From: a virus
Virus record (IMG/VR): IMGVR_UViG_3300044822_000018
Location: 1 to 51,152 of that record
Length of the DNA: 51,152 nt
Reading direction: 5' to 3' (one strand)
The notes beneath the pieces were generated by a model that worked only from the letters and a program-made list of their open reading frames with translations, was not told the DNA's origin and did not search any database. Shown piece by piece: positions 7,715-16,557 of the stretch (position 1 is its first letter; every line of letters begins with the position of its first letter). Both the position numbers and the translations under genes were made by a program.

Positions 7715-8120
7715 GAATTTCCTCCGTTACGGTGTCAACTGCTTCTTCTGGGGTTTTACCCTCTGCCAGCCTAGCATACGCGCGCAATCCCAACCCAAGA
7801 ATCACATTTGTCACCGACGCAAGTGTGCGGCTCTCGGCGTGGGCGATTTCGCGCAAGGCGCGTTGCACAGCCGGATCAGCCCTGAGCATGAAGCGCCCCG
7901 GCAAGTTGCCCCCGCTTGGGTCGCGCTCGAACGTCGGCGGCTTGGCGTTCTTTAACAGGCGGCGAAGCTGGGAGAATTTGGGCCGCTCGACGGCCAGTAC
8001 AAGAGGCGGACCTTCGGGCGGTCTTGGAATTGGCCGATACTCTAAGTCTTTTAGTTGTTCGGCAAAACTGCGTTTTTCCATGCTGGCCTTTTCTAAGGGT
8101 GCGTGTAAGGACATAAACAC
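7707..8120 (-). CDS. Ribbon-helix-helix DNA-binding protein
   Basis: The gene encodes up to 137 residues. A Pro-rich basic N-terminal half is followed at about residues 72-120 by a strand (GRFMLRADP) and two helices (AVQRALREIAHAES, LASVTNVILGLGLRAYARLA), the clearest RHH module of the three neighbours. GTG at 8120 directly abuts the stop of the giant glycosidase gene. An internal ATG at 8081 (MEKRSF) with AAGG before it is an equally possible start. Regulation of late genes or coating of phage DNA are the likely options. Confidence 0.6.
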   Translation of the reverse strand: MFMSLHAPLEKASMEKRSFAEQLKDLEYRPIPRPPEGPPLVLAVERPKFSQLRRLLKNAKPPTFERDPSGGNLPGRFMLRADPAVQRALREIAHAESRTLASVTNVILGLGLRAYARLAEGKTPEEAVDTVTEEIRG

Positions 8121-11100
8121 CTAGCAAGTCGCCGACGTTCCGGTATATCCCGGAGCGCCGGGAATGATGCAGGCATTGACGGCTTTGAAATATGCGTTCA
8201 TGTAATTTAGCGGTAGACCAAAGTTCACCACGTAGTCAGTATGACCGGCAAAACTCGTCGTCGATAACCCGTAATTCGAGGCCACAGTACTCCACGTTGG
8301 ATCACTGTCGCGCACGAACGTCCCGAACGCAGGCCCATAGCTCATTGTGTCGGTGACGACCGCGCCGTATGTAGCGAGACTGATCGCGTACATGACCTGC
8401 AGAGGATGGTTGAAGCCGTAGCTCACAGCATCGCCCGAAGTGCAGGTCGTGCCCGGTCCCGGCGTCACGTTGCATATTTGCGCTGGAGTGCGGTTGAGGA
8501 CGAGGTGATCGCCGTAGCTTAGGCCGGTAAAACCACGCCTACTTTGACAGTTCGTATCCGTGTTCGTGGATATAGCGGGCCAGACGTCGCTTTGCGAAGC
8601 CTGAGCGCAATCCAAAAACATGTATGTTTCATGCTTGATGGCTTTGTTTGTTAGAATATCGTTCGCGGTAATTATCATCGCACTTAGGCCGACTGCCCCA
8701 TGCTGCCCGTTGCCAGGGAATGTCGTCGAGCTACCACCCGAATCATAAGCTGGATTTGGAATACTACCGGGAATCGGATAATAACCGCTGTTATTATTCG
8801 ACGTTCCCGAGGTCCAGGCGGGCCCGCCCGTTGAGTAAATAGCAGCACCAAGGCCGGAAATATAACCCGTATTGCTCGTGTTATTAAACGTCGTGCAGGA
8901 CGTTGTACTCGTACCACCATTTTCTTGGGAAGTGCATGAAGCCGCCGCAGATTGGCTTGAGCCATATCCAGCGTTCTCGATAACAATCTCATACTGATAT
9001 GGTGAAGCTATCGTCGGCCAACCCGTTCCGTTAGTAGAAGATGGCTTCCAACCTACTGGTTCGATCACAATTAAGTGACAATCGCAACTACCGATTCCGT
9101 CTGCCGCTTCTGTCGTGGCCCCTGCGGGAACGTGTAGGTTACTTATGCCTGTTGTGAATCCACAATATGACGAAGTTTCACTGTTGGTAAAACAGTTGAA
9201 CGTGTATGTTGGATCGGTACTCTTCGCATAATAGAAGCCCGAGAACCCGGGCTGCGATGTACCAGGGACCGCGCTAACCGCGAGGCCCTTTGATGCCTGC
9301 CAACCCGCCACGCAACCAGAGCAACCGGAGTAACTTGAATACGTCGAGCCGGTGTAATTCGACATCGCCGATGCGCTATACGATTTGATGTTGTTGGCTA
9401 TCCCTGCGGTATTGACTCGCTGAGTCATGGCTAAAGCATTGGGCCACTGTGGTTCGGCGTAGCCAGTAATCGAATCAGTGCCAGGGTAGTTAGGATTTGG
9501 CGTAGTCGAAGGCGCAGCCGTTGGACTTGGGTACGGGTCTACAACAGCCGCGTTTGCAAGTGCCTGCAAATAGGTCGTGGGGATGGCCGTTGGGAATACT
9601 TGGACGCCCCATATGTCAGCTACGGCTTTACGCGATACCTGGTCGCTTGCAACGCCAATATTAAACGCAAGACCGGAAAAACTAAACGCCGCACTTGGTG
9701 CAGTATACGCGCTACACGTCTGCTGAAACAAGCAGATATAGTAAGTTAAGTTGCCTGTTGTACCTGAATCTTGCGTCATCGCAATCGTGTAAGTCTGTAA
9801 CGCCGTCAGGCCGTTTTGGGACGCGCTTGGGCCAGCCTGTGCGTTGGTCGTTACGTTGTAAGCGTGCGTGCCTGTTGAGCCTTGCGGATTGACCGTGCCG
9901 TTGCAAATGCCTAAGTCTATATCAAACACGCTCATCGAAACCGCGCTAGAGCCATTTGCCGTAGACGTGCATTTCGTGCTAAAAATAACCGTGATGCCTG
10001 GCGGCGTCGTCGGCAGGCTGGTGATATACGGATTCGGCGTATAATACAAGCCGCCAAACGGCGCAGCGTTAGTATAAATCGGCGTAGGACTCGGAACAGG
10101 CGTAGGCACTTGGACGGTTACAGGCAAATCGACTGAGTGTCCCGAGCCGTCATAAATCGTAACGACGACCGTACCCGAGGCTTGCGGAGTCAAAGTCAAC
10201 GTGCCTGTTGCGCTGCTGCCTGTTATCGAGCCGTTAACTATGCCGCTTTGCGGGATATTAAAACTAAACGCCGCAGAGTTATTCGGATCAGAAATCGCGA
10301 CTGTCGTCGGCGCGGCGGTCGGTCCAGAGAAAGTAATCGACGTAGGCGAGATAGTCAACGGTCCCGGCGTTGAGGGCGGCTGCGTCGGCGGCGCGGGCGT
10401 AGCGCCAGGCACGAAATACGCGAAGCCTAGTCCGACAGAACTTGTTGCGCCCGCCGCGCACGGATTTGCAACATCTTTGACTGTGATCGTAAGATAGCTA
10501 CTGGCCGAAGTTGTCGAGTATTTAATATTATAAAGCTCGCTTGAGCCAACGCCGTTATCGACATACGCGGCGTTTGTTGCGATAGGCGCAGGTGCTGTAT
10601 CAGAAGTCTGCGCCGTAATTTGCACGTTCGCGCAGTACGCGCCTAATACAAAGTTTAGTGTGTTTTTGGTTGTGTAGTTAGGCGTGCCTTTATTAACAAC
10701 AAAACTAAACCCGTTACCTACACCGGACGTGACAACCTGGGAAGAAATGCCACCTGTGTTGGCCGAATCGGGCTGTCCGTCGCCGGTGTCCCATGTAATT
10801 GTCGGCGGTGGACCGTAAGCGCCATAAAACAAACTCGGCCCGATTGCAGTATATGTCGAAATGATGCCGTTACACGTTGTCTTTGTGTCGAAGCCATTAA
10901 CAGTCGAACTTCCGGCTGACTGACCCCAGTTTGCCCAGCAATAACCCGTAGCGCCGACGCCGCCTGTTAAAGTTGTCAAGTCCAAAGAGTTAGAACTCGA
11001 ATGGGCAAAACTTTGTGCCGTAATCGCAATCGTGCCAACAGGCGGCGGCGTTGGCGATGGCGGCGGTGTCGCGCTCACGGTATAGGGCAGCGGCGTTGTT

Positions 11101-13676
11101 CGCGTGCCGTCTGAAACTGTGATTGTTCCCGAGCCCACGGTTAGAGGCATAATCTTAATCGTCGAGCCCGAAACGCTCACGTTGACGTTGTTCGCCGGTG
11201 GCGCTGTTGCCGTAAAGCTGCCCATGAAGTTGGGATCATAGATCGACACGGTTTGGCTTGGCGAGTTCGTATACGCGAACGTGACCGTCGTCGGCACGAT
11301 AGTAAGCGGGCCAGGCGTTGGCGACACGCCAGGGGTAGGCGATACGCCTGGACTGGGCGTCATGAACGGCGTGAAGCCGATGACCTGCGTCTGTTCGGTT
11401 ACGTTATAAGAATACGTCCAAGGCTGCGACGTACCGCCTGTTTGCGTGAACTGAATCGGCGCGGTTGCCGTGGTGCCGTCGAGATTAAACACCGTCAGAA
11501 CAGGCGTGCCGTTGTTTGGGTTGTAGGACGCCGGAACCGAGAACGTGACCGCCTGCGGCGCGGGCGTCGTTATGGTTGACGTGCCGATGACTTCGCGCTG
11601 AGCGTTGATATAATTCCAAAACGTCTTTTTGCCCGACGAATAATCAATGGTGGTGGACACGGTGTTTGCGGTGTTGCCGGTAAAACTGTAATACCAAACC
11701 GACGGCGTATAAGTTGTATTGGAGTCAGACAAAAGCGACGTGAAACTTTGAATCGCGACGCCCTGCGGCAAGAGCGCGTTCGATGCGCCTGACGAACAAG
11801 AGTTCTCCAAAGAATACGCCGCGAAGCCCGTCGAGCCAGGGCATAGCTGAAAATAATAGTTCGGCGCTAAGTACCCTTCGAGCATACGCTGCAAGTACAA
11901 GTGCGGCGTATACACAGTGATAGTTTGATCAGTCAGGCCACCGGCTGACACGTTGTCGCCCCAACCGCCTTCGCCCACGGCTACGGGCTTTGAGCCGTTC
12001 CAGCCGGTTAAGATCGTCTGGGACTCCGTCGAACTGGGGTCCTCAAACGTGGTATAGCATAGCTGACCGGCGAACGCCGTCGAGTGCGGACAGCCGATGT
12101 GCGGATTGTTGCCGCCTGTTGGATACCACGGATTCGTAATAGGATAGTTGTGATTGTTAAACACGTCAACCATCGGGTTTAAGTCATACCCGATGCCCGT
12201 GCATGAGCCGTAGTCGCTCAGACCAAGATTCTGCGCTTGTGTCGGCGTGCAAAAACTATACGCCCCCACGAACGCCGGTCCTAAAACTTGGACAGACGGC
12301 GCGACCGAGTGAATCAAGTCGTGAACGTGCTGACCGCGCTGTTCGTACCAGTTTTGCCACGAGCCATAATTAACGCCCAAGTTCGCCGTGCAATCATAAA
12401 TCGACGCCTGTTGATCGTCAGGCTCGTTTGGACCTAGAATAAAATACTTAATCGGCAAGTTTGGAATAGTAGCAGCGGCTGTTATAGTCGAATCCGTGTC
12501 GCACGCGCCCATGCCGACTGTCCAATCCGAATTTTCTATACTGGCGGCGGTCGCCGCGTTACCCCAGATAGTTGAGTTATCAGTCGAGTTAACGCCCGAA
12601 ACATGATGAATATTCATACTGGCAATCGCGTTCTGCCAGGACGAAGTGTTAGCGTTGTCCGTCGGAAGCTGATCGGGCCGCACGTTGACCCCCACGAGGT
12701 TCGCCACTTGCGACGCCGTGCGCTGCGTGCTGGCGGTAAAGCCCACGATGGGCGTCGGCGTTGGACCAGGGACGGCGGCGAACTGCGGCGCGAGCAGAGC
12801 CTCAAACACGAACCCGGCGTGATTCTGCGCCGCCGACGTGGTGATCGTGGGACCAATCGGCGTCACGGTGTCTTGCGTCACAAAATTCGACGTGAACGCA
12901 TAGCGCGTCGTAGGCATCGCCGCCGAATCTGAATAAAGTTTGGTTGTCCAGTTAAGCGGCGTGGTGTCTGTTTGACCCGTGGTGCCGCCCGACGTATGAA
13001 AAATAATCGGCTGAGTATACAGCGCATTGGGCGTAAGTTGCGGCGGCGTAACCGTCGTGCCTGTCGTCGCGGTCGCAAGTATGCCGTATTGATTAAACAC
13101 GCTAGAGTTCTGCACGACGTTTTGGTATTCAAGGCACTGAGCTAAAAGCGCCTTGGAGTTTGTGTTGTTCTTGGTAAACGTCGTTGTTGTGGTATCACCC
13201 GACGGTACAAAGCGATACCATATATAACCCGAATACGTCGGGTTGGTATTTAGACTCGTCAACTGCTGCCAAGTCGAGTCAGAGTTGGTGATCGTGTCTC
13301 CGGCCTCGTTGACAGTAAGCGCGCAAATTTGCAAATCGGTATTGTTCATGAAATACGTCCCGGCGTGCGGCCAGGTAACTACATCATTGGGCGACGTGAA
13401 CGTATCGGTATTAGTAACTTGCACCAGCTTAATCGCGCCTGGCGTCGCGGTCGGAACAGGCGTCGGCAGCGTCGGCACAGCCGTCGGCGTCGCTAGCATC
13501 GCAGGGTTAATTCCCGGCCCGCACAGCGTCACAGGCTGATTGTTGACGTTAAAGAGCTTCACGCAGTTAACTGTGGGAATCGCCATCGTCTGCGCCCACA
13601 AACTGCCAGGCAGGCCAGTTATTACGGCGAGAACTCCCATAAACAACAGTGCCCAAAGGCTCTTATTTATCGTCAC
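8121..13676 (-). CDS. Giant exported multidomain protein with GH-A glycosidase domain
   Basis: The gene encodes 1,851 residues. An N-terminal Sec signal peptide (basic start, hydrophobic LWALLFMGVLAVITG, likely cut after WAQ near residue 29) is followed by a Pro/Thr linker (about 65-85), a beta-rich domain, then a TIM-barrel-like domain with GPNEPD (E418) and VGEGGW (E569). These fit the acid/base and nucleophile strands of clan GH-A glycosidases. Further Pro/Ser/Thr linkers separate Ig-like or jelly-roll modules, and a Cys-rich C-terminal domain of about 450 residues ends the protein. The many cysteines fit an oxidising, extracytoplasmic place. It is the first gene of the leftward arm. The GTG start has no well-spaced Shine-Dalgarno. 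TATGAT lies 11 bases upstream. Substrate is unknown: a host polysaccharide is likely. Confidence 0.75.
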   Translation of the reverse strand: MTINKSLWALLFMGVLAVITGLPGSLWAQTMAIPTVNCVKLFNVNNQPVTLCGPGINPAMLATPTAVPTLPTPVPTATPGAIKLVQVTNTDTFTSPNDVVTWPHAGTYFMNNTDLQICALTVNEAGDTITNSDSTWQQLTSLNTNPTYSGYIWYRFVPSGDTTTTTFTKNNTNSKALLAQCLEYQNVVQNSSVFNQYGILATATTGTTVTPPQLTPNALYTQPIIFHTSGGTTGQTDTTPLNWTTKLYSDSAAMPTTRYAFTSNFVTQDTVTPIGPTITTSAAQNHAGFVFEALLAPQFAAVPGPTPTPIVGFTASTQRTASQVANLVGVNVRPDQLPTDNANTSSWQNAIASMNIHHVSGVNSTDNSTIWGNAATAASIENSDWTVGMGACDTDSTITAAATIPNLPIKYFILGPNEPDDQQASIYDCTANLGVNYGSWQNWYEQRGQHVHDLIHSVAPSVQVLGPAFVGAYSFCTPTQAQNLGLSDYGSCTGIGYDLNPMVDVFNNHNYPITNPWYPTGGNNPHIGCPHSTAFAGQLCYTTFEDPSSTESQTILTGWNGSKPVAVGEGGWGDNVSAGGLTDQTITVYTPHLYLQRMLEGYLAPNYYFQLCPGSTGFAAYSLENSCSSGASNALLPQGVAIQSFTSLLSDSNTTYTPSVWYYSFTGNTANTVSTTIDYSSGKKTFWNYINAQREVIGTSTITTPAPQAVTFSVPASYNPNNGTPVLTVFNLDGTTATAPIQFTQTGGTSQPWTYSYNVTEQTQVIGFTPFMTPSPGVSPTPGVSPTPGPLTIVPTTVTFAYTNSPSQTVSIYDPNFMGSFTATAPPANNVNVSVSGSTIKIMPLTVGSGTITVSDGTRTTPLPYTVSATPPPSPTPPPVGTIAITAQSFAHSSSNSLDLTTLTGGVGATGYCWANWGQSAGSSTVNGFDTKTTCNGIISTYTAIGPSLFYGAYGPPPTITWDTGDGQPDSANTGGISSQVVTSGVGNGFSFVVNKGTPNYTTKNTLNFVLGAYCANVQITAQTSDTAPAPIATNAAYVDNGVGSSELYNIKYSTTSASSYLTITVKDVANPCAAGATSSVGLGFAYFVPGATPAPPTQPPSTPGPLTISPTSITFSGPTAAPTTVAISDPNNSAAFSFNIPQSGIVNGSITGSSATGTLTLTPQASGTVVVTIYDGSGHSVDLPVTVQVPTPVPSPTPIYTNAAPFGGLYYTPNPYITSLPTTPPGITVIFSTKCTSTANGSSAVSMSVFDIDLGICNGTVNPQGSTGTHAYNVTTNAQAGPSASQNGLTALQTYTIAMTQDSGTTGNLTYYICLFQQTCSAYTAPSAAFSFSGLAFNIGVASDQVSRKAVADIWGVQVFPTAIPTTYLQALANAAVVDPYPSPTAAPSTTPNPNYPGTDSITGYAEPQWPNALAMTQRVNTAGIANNIKSYSASAMSNYTGSTYSSYSGCSGCVAGWQASKGLAVSAVPGTSQPGFSGFYYAKSTDPTYTFNCFTNSETSSYCGFTTGISNLHVPAGATTEAADGIGSCDCHLIVIEPVGWKPSSTNGTGWPTIASPYQYEIVIENAGYGSSQSAAASCTSQENGGTSTTSCTTFNNTSNTGYISGLGAAIYSTGGPAWTSGTSNNNSGYYPIPGSIPNPAYDSGGSSTTFPGNGQHGAVGLSAMIITANDILTNKAIKHETYMFLDCAQASQSDVWPAISTNTDTNCQSRRGFTGLSYGDHLVLNRTPAQICNVTPGPGTTCTSGDAVSYGFNHPLQVMYAISLATYGAVVTDTMSYGPAFGTFVRDSDPTWSTVASNYGLSTTSFAGHTDYVVNFGLPLNYMNAYFKAVNACIIPGAPGYTGTSATC

Positions 13677-13829
13677 CTCTTGAGACTATCATATTTTCTC
13701 TCGCGCGCGTATAGGCGCTTGAGTCCCGAACATATATAGAATCAAATAATTATGTGTTTTGAAAAATTGTGCGCGTATTTAGAGCAGCGCCGCGTGCCAA
13801 ATTCGCAAATCCTGCCGGTACACCCCCCT

Positions 13830-13845
13830 TGTGATCCCCATCACA
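13830..13845. promoter_or_regulatory. CRP/FNR-type operator, perfect TGTGA-N6-TCACA
   Basis: TGTGA (13830-13834), six bases, TCACA (13841-13845). This is the full symmetric core recognised by cAMP receptor proteins. It lies about 155 bases upstream of the giant exported glycosidase gene and could serve either arm. Confidence 0.6.
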
Positions 13846-13873
13846 CTTGGCTTGAACAGGCAGGAACAGTCAG

Positions 13874-13951
13874 ATTGTTAACAATTTGCAATTTAACAGG
13901 CAGATTTGTCGATTGTTAACAATTAACAGACGCATTTAACTGTTAACAGTT
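13874..13951. repeat. Cluster of GTTAAC-centred palindromes
   Basis: ATTGTTAACAAT occurs at 13874-13885 and 13912-13923 and AACTGTTAACAGTT at 13938-13951, with centres 38 and 27 bases apart. Additional AACAG half-sites lie at about 13855, 13865, 13895 and 13925. The half-site CTGTT/AACAG is the core of the heptamer enriched throughout this genome. Binding sites for an initiator or repressor are likely. Confidence 0.6.
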
Positions 13952-14106
13952 GACTCGAATACTTGTTTAACCTTAAACCTTCGGTACGCCGGGCATATTT
14001 CCTGCCTGTTTAACCCAAAACAGTTTTCACCTGTAAATCGTTAAGCTACACAAACTATTATGCCGGCAACAAATAATTAAGACAAGCAAACTATTTAGAA
14101 ACGTAG

Positions 14107-14122
14107 TGTGATTATTGTCACA
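14107..14122. promoter_or_regulatory. CRP/FNR-type operator, perfect TGTGA-N6-TCACA
   Basis: TGTGA (14107-14111), six bases, TCACA (14118-14122), extended to GTGTGA/TCACAC. This is the second such site within 300 bases. It lies on the rightward side, about 230 bases before the first early gene. Confidence 0.6.
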
Positions 14123-14323
14123 CTTAAACGGTATCAACAGGAGCAGGAATTAACAGCAGGTTTAGCGAAGCACGTTAGCGGTGGTCCTGGTTCGGTCGGC
14201 TACGGTATCGGTTTCGGCGATACACGGGCGCGACGGTTCGATACTCCTGGACAGGCAGCACGCTCGACGTGTTTGGCGCAGAGAGTCAGAAGTGAATCAA
14301 GTAATGCCACTAACTAAGACTTC

Positions 14324-14337
14324 ACCAGTTAACTGGT
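14324..14337. promoter_or_regulatory. Palindromic operator-like site ACCAGTT/AACTGGT
   Basis: A perfect 14-bp palindrome centred on GTTAAC ends a few bases before the GGGAG ribosome site of the first rightward gene. A protein bound here would block transcription or translation start. It shares the GTTAAC centre with the upstream cluster. Confidence 0.45.
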
Positions 14338-14350
14338 AGGGAGCAGCAAG

Positions 14351-14737
14351 TTGGACAACTACCACAAACACGGTAATGACGTGTATTCCTACGAGACGTG
14401 TATTTTAACACGGACGGATGAAGGCGTCTCAATCGTGAATCGAACATTCTATTCCAAAACCACGTTGCGTCACCTACAAGACGCGATACGCTCGGGCTAT
14501 TTGGAAACCTTGATAAACTACGGCACGGGCAAGTTCATCGTGAACCTGTATGATGTGCCGATTGGCGCTAGTGCGGAGGACTTGAAGAAGCTCGCGATCG
14601 GCAAACGCGTTGTAAACGTGCCGCTATTGTCAAACAAGGCGGCCTCGTCGAGTGAATCGCTGGACATCGTTCGGCGTGCGCCTGTTGTACCTGTCGCAGC
14701 GTCGCATGGGGACGAAGAATTGAGGCCGACGCTGTGA
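14351..14737 (+). CDS. First early protein, unknown function
   Basis: The gene encodes 128 residues with mixed alpha/beta composition in the first 90 (TCILTRTDEGVSIVNRTF, LRHLQDAIRSGYLETLINYG) and a polar, Ser-rich tail. No family is recognised. The TTG start is supported by GGGAG nine bases upstream, and the next gene's GTG overlaps its stop (GTGA). First position after the control region suggests an early host-takeover or regulatory role, as inference only. Confidence 0.6.
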   Translation: MDNYHKHGNDVYSYETCILTRTDEGVSIVNRTFYSKTTLRHLQDAIRSGYLETLINYGTGKFIVNLYDVPIGASAEDLKKLAIGKRVVNVPLLSNKAASSSESLDIVRRAPVVPVAASHGDEELRPTL

Positions 14738-14913
14738 AGATCGGCGATAGAGTTAAAACGCTACCGCACACTGACGCATTTATGCGTGGGTTGCGTTACG
14801 CGACGATAATAAACATAACGTCGAACGGCACGCGTATTCACGTTTCGTTTGATAATGAATCATCGTCTAAGCGTCGCGTGTTTTCACCGTCGTCTTTGGA
14901 GGTGGTTGAATGA
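14734..14913 (+). CDS. Small beta-rich basic protein
   Basis: The gene encodes 59 residues. It opens like a small KOW/SH3-type barrel (KIGDRVKTLP...ATIINITSNGTRIHVSFD, then SLEVVE), a pattern seen in small nucleic-acid-binding proteins. The GTG overlaps the upstream stop, and its own stop overlaps the next ATG (ATGA), so the three small genes are translationally coupled. Function unknown. Confidence 0.55.
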   Translation: MKIGDRVKTLPHTDAFMRGLRYATIINITSNGTRIHVSFDNESSSKRRVFSPSSLEVVE

Positions 14914-15047
14914 ACGTACACAACGCTGTGAGCGACTACGCGGAAGAACCGGCGATATTGCACGATGCGCTTTGCGAGATGGTTGACGGTTCGCCTTCGT
15001 GCAGTTGCGAAGTGATACCCGATGATTGGGCCCAGTTTTATGAGTGA
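14910..15047 (+). CDS. Small acidic protein
   Basis: The gene encodes 45 residues and is acidic, with a CSC pair near residues 31-33. It is locked between neighbours by a four-base overlap upstream and an eight-base overlap with the downstream ATPase start. No family is recognised. Confidence 0.5.
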   Translation: MNVHNAVSDYAEEPAILHDALCEMVDGSPSCSCEVIPDDWAQFYE

Positions 15048-16557
15048 CACAATTACCGAATGGCGGCTTGGTAAGAAGCACGGTAACACCTACGAACATC
15101 GTGTGACGTTGACTCAATTAGGGTTTCGCTTTGATGGCGAAACAAAAGAATGGGTTACTTGGAACGAAGAACAGTTCGCGCAGGGTTACTTCTTAGTGAC
15201 CGGCCAACCCTATTCGGCCCGCACAGACGGGCAGAAAGATGGAGAAGTGAACGCAACCGAAAGCGAAATTGATTTAACTGGTAACGGACGCGGCTTTACC
15301 GACCCGCAATTAAATGCGGCGTTAAAGGCGTTAGGCGGTGGCTCGGTCGGGTTTGACTATGCCCGCGTATCCAAAGCCGGGCGTATCGCATACGGCGTTG
15401 AGAAGTATGGCTCGGACGCCCTAATGCGGGCCATTCGGTTCGTCATCGAAACCGAAGCCAAAGAAGGCCCAGAAGCGCCGCGCAAGCCTTCGCAGGCAGA
15501 TCGGCTCAACGAGCTAGGCAAGGCTCCTGTAGCGCCTGCGAAGGCCCCAAGTGAGGCTCCGCCTGTTCCGCCCGCCGACGACGTGACTTCGGCGGTAGCG
15601 GCATTGCGCAAGCTCATGGGAACGGGCGTGCTGGACGAAGCCCGCGTCCGAGCTATTGCCGACGAGGCGGTGAAAGACGGCGTCGGTGCCTTCGCTCAAG
15701 TCATCGACGATGCGGTAAAGGCCGCCGTCGGTCGGCCCAAGATTCTGGAAGTAAGGTCGCCGGGCGCGACTGTTCAAGTTAAGGGCGCACATCGTGACTT
15801 TGAGCGGGTTATGAAGTGTGTCGGCGCGGGGTTAAACGTGCTGATGACCGGGCCTAGCGGTTGCGGCAAAAGCGTAATAGCCAAACACGTCGCGCAAGGG
15901 TTAAATCGTCCGTTTCATTCAGAGTCTTTCTCCGGTGGCAAGACCGAATCGGCAATTACTGCCCGCCTGTTGCCAAGCAAAGGCGGGGACTTCATTCCCG
16001 TTGATAGTCAATGGCTCCACGCTTACGCGAATGGCTATGTCATCTTCGCCGACGAGTTAGACGCTGCCGATGCGAACGTCTGGATAGTCGCAAACGAGAT
16101 GCTTGGCTCAGACGGGTTTCATTGCGAGATTCGGGCTATCGGCAAAGATGGCACCGCCCGTGACGAGGCTGTTTGGGTTAAACGGCATCCCAACACGGTC
16201 TTGATTGGCGCAATGAATACGTTCGGCACAGGGCCGAACATGATGTTCCAAGGCCGTAACGCACTAGACGCAGCATCGTTAGATCGGTGGTTGTTGCTCG
16301 AAGTTAGCTATGACGAGGCTATCGACCGTGCTTACGAAGTTGACGATCAAACGCGCAATTTTGTAAACTGGGTCCTCGCTGCCCGTAAAATCGTTCTTGA
16401 ACGTGGCATGAAGCGCGTGGTGAGTCACCGGATGACGGCCAAAGGTTGCGCGCTTCTTGCTGCGGGATTCAAGCAAAAAGAAGTTCGCGAGATGCTTCTC
16501 GTCGGTTGGACGAAAGACGAAGTACTCCAAGTCAAAGACGCGGATACTCAAAGCTAA
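15040..16557 (+). CDS. MoxR/CobS-like AAA+ ATPase
   Basis: The gene encodes 505 residues from the ATG at 15040. An N-terminal region of about 140 residues and a Pro/Ala linker precede an AAA+ module with Walker A GPSGCGKS (271-278), Walker B GYVIFADELD (332-341) and the AMNTFGTG sensor-1 strand, of the MoxR/CobS (AAA_5) type. Such ATPases load or remodel partners together with a VWA-domain protein, and the next gene, which starts in the overlapping TAATG, has a VWA-like fold. The pair is probably a chaperone-like remodelling machine used early in infection. The exact target is unknown. Confidence 0.75.
   Translation: MSDTITEWRLGKKHGNTYEHRVTLTQLGFRFDGETKEWVTWNEEQFAQGYFLVTGQPYSARTDGQKDGEVNATESEIDLTGNGRGFTDPQLNAALKALGGGSVGFDYARVSKAGRIAYGVEKYGSDALMRAIRFVIETEAKEGPEAPRKPSQADRLNELGKAPVAPAKAPSEAPPVPPADDVTSAVAALRKLMGTGVLDEARVRAIADEAVKDGVGAFAQVIDDAVKAAVGRPKILEVRSPGATVQVKGAHRDFERVMKCVGAGLNVLMTGPSGCGKSVIAKHVAQGLNRPFHSESFSGGKTESAITARLLPSKGGDFIPVDSQWLHAYANGYVIFADELDAADANVWIVANEMLGSDGFHCEIRAIGKDGTARDEAVWVKRHPNTVLIGAMNTFGTGPNMMFQGRNALDAASLDRWLLLEVSYDEAIDRAYEVDDQTRNFVNWVLAARKIVLERGMKRVVSHRMTAKGCALLAAGFKQKEVREMLLVGWTKDEVLQVKDADTQS

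Larger units (their letters stand above)
13677..14350. other. Divergent control region, possible replication origin
   Basis: These 674 bases separate the two transcription arms and contain no convincing gene. They are AT-rich up to about 14110 and hold two CRP-type sites, three GTTAAC-centred palindromes at 13874-13951 embedded in a cluster of AACAG repeats, and a fourth palindrome just before the first rightward gene. Between 14124 and 14320 I see only GC-richer sequence with a run of CGGT-rich units. The repeat cluster resembles iterons, so both transcription control and replication initiation are reasonable roles. Confidence 0.6.

Noticed and set aside
10031-10400. Short GGCGT/CGGCG-rich runs as DNA repeats
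   Set aside because: They encode the Pro/Thr/Ser linkers of the exported protein and are explained by protein composition.
14108-14317. Open frame of 69 codons in the control region
   Set aside because: Its GTG lies inside the CRP-type site, there is no ribosome site, and the composition looks non-coding.
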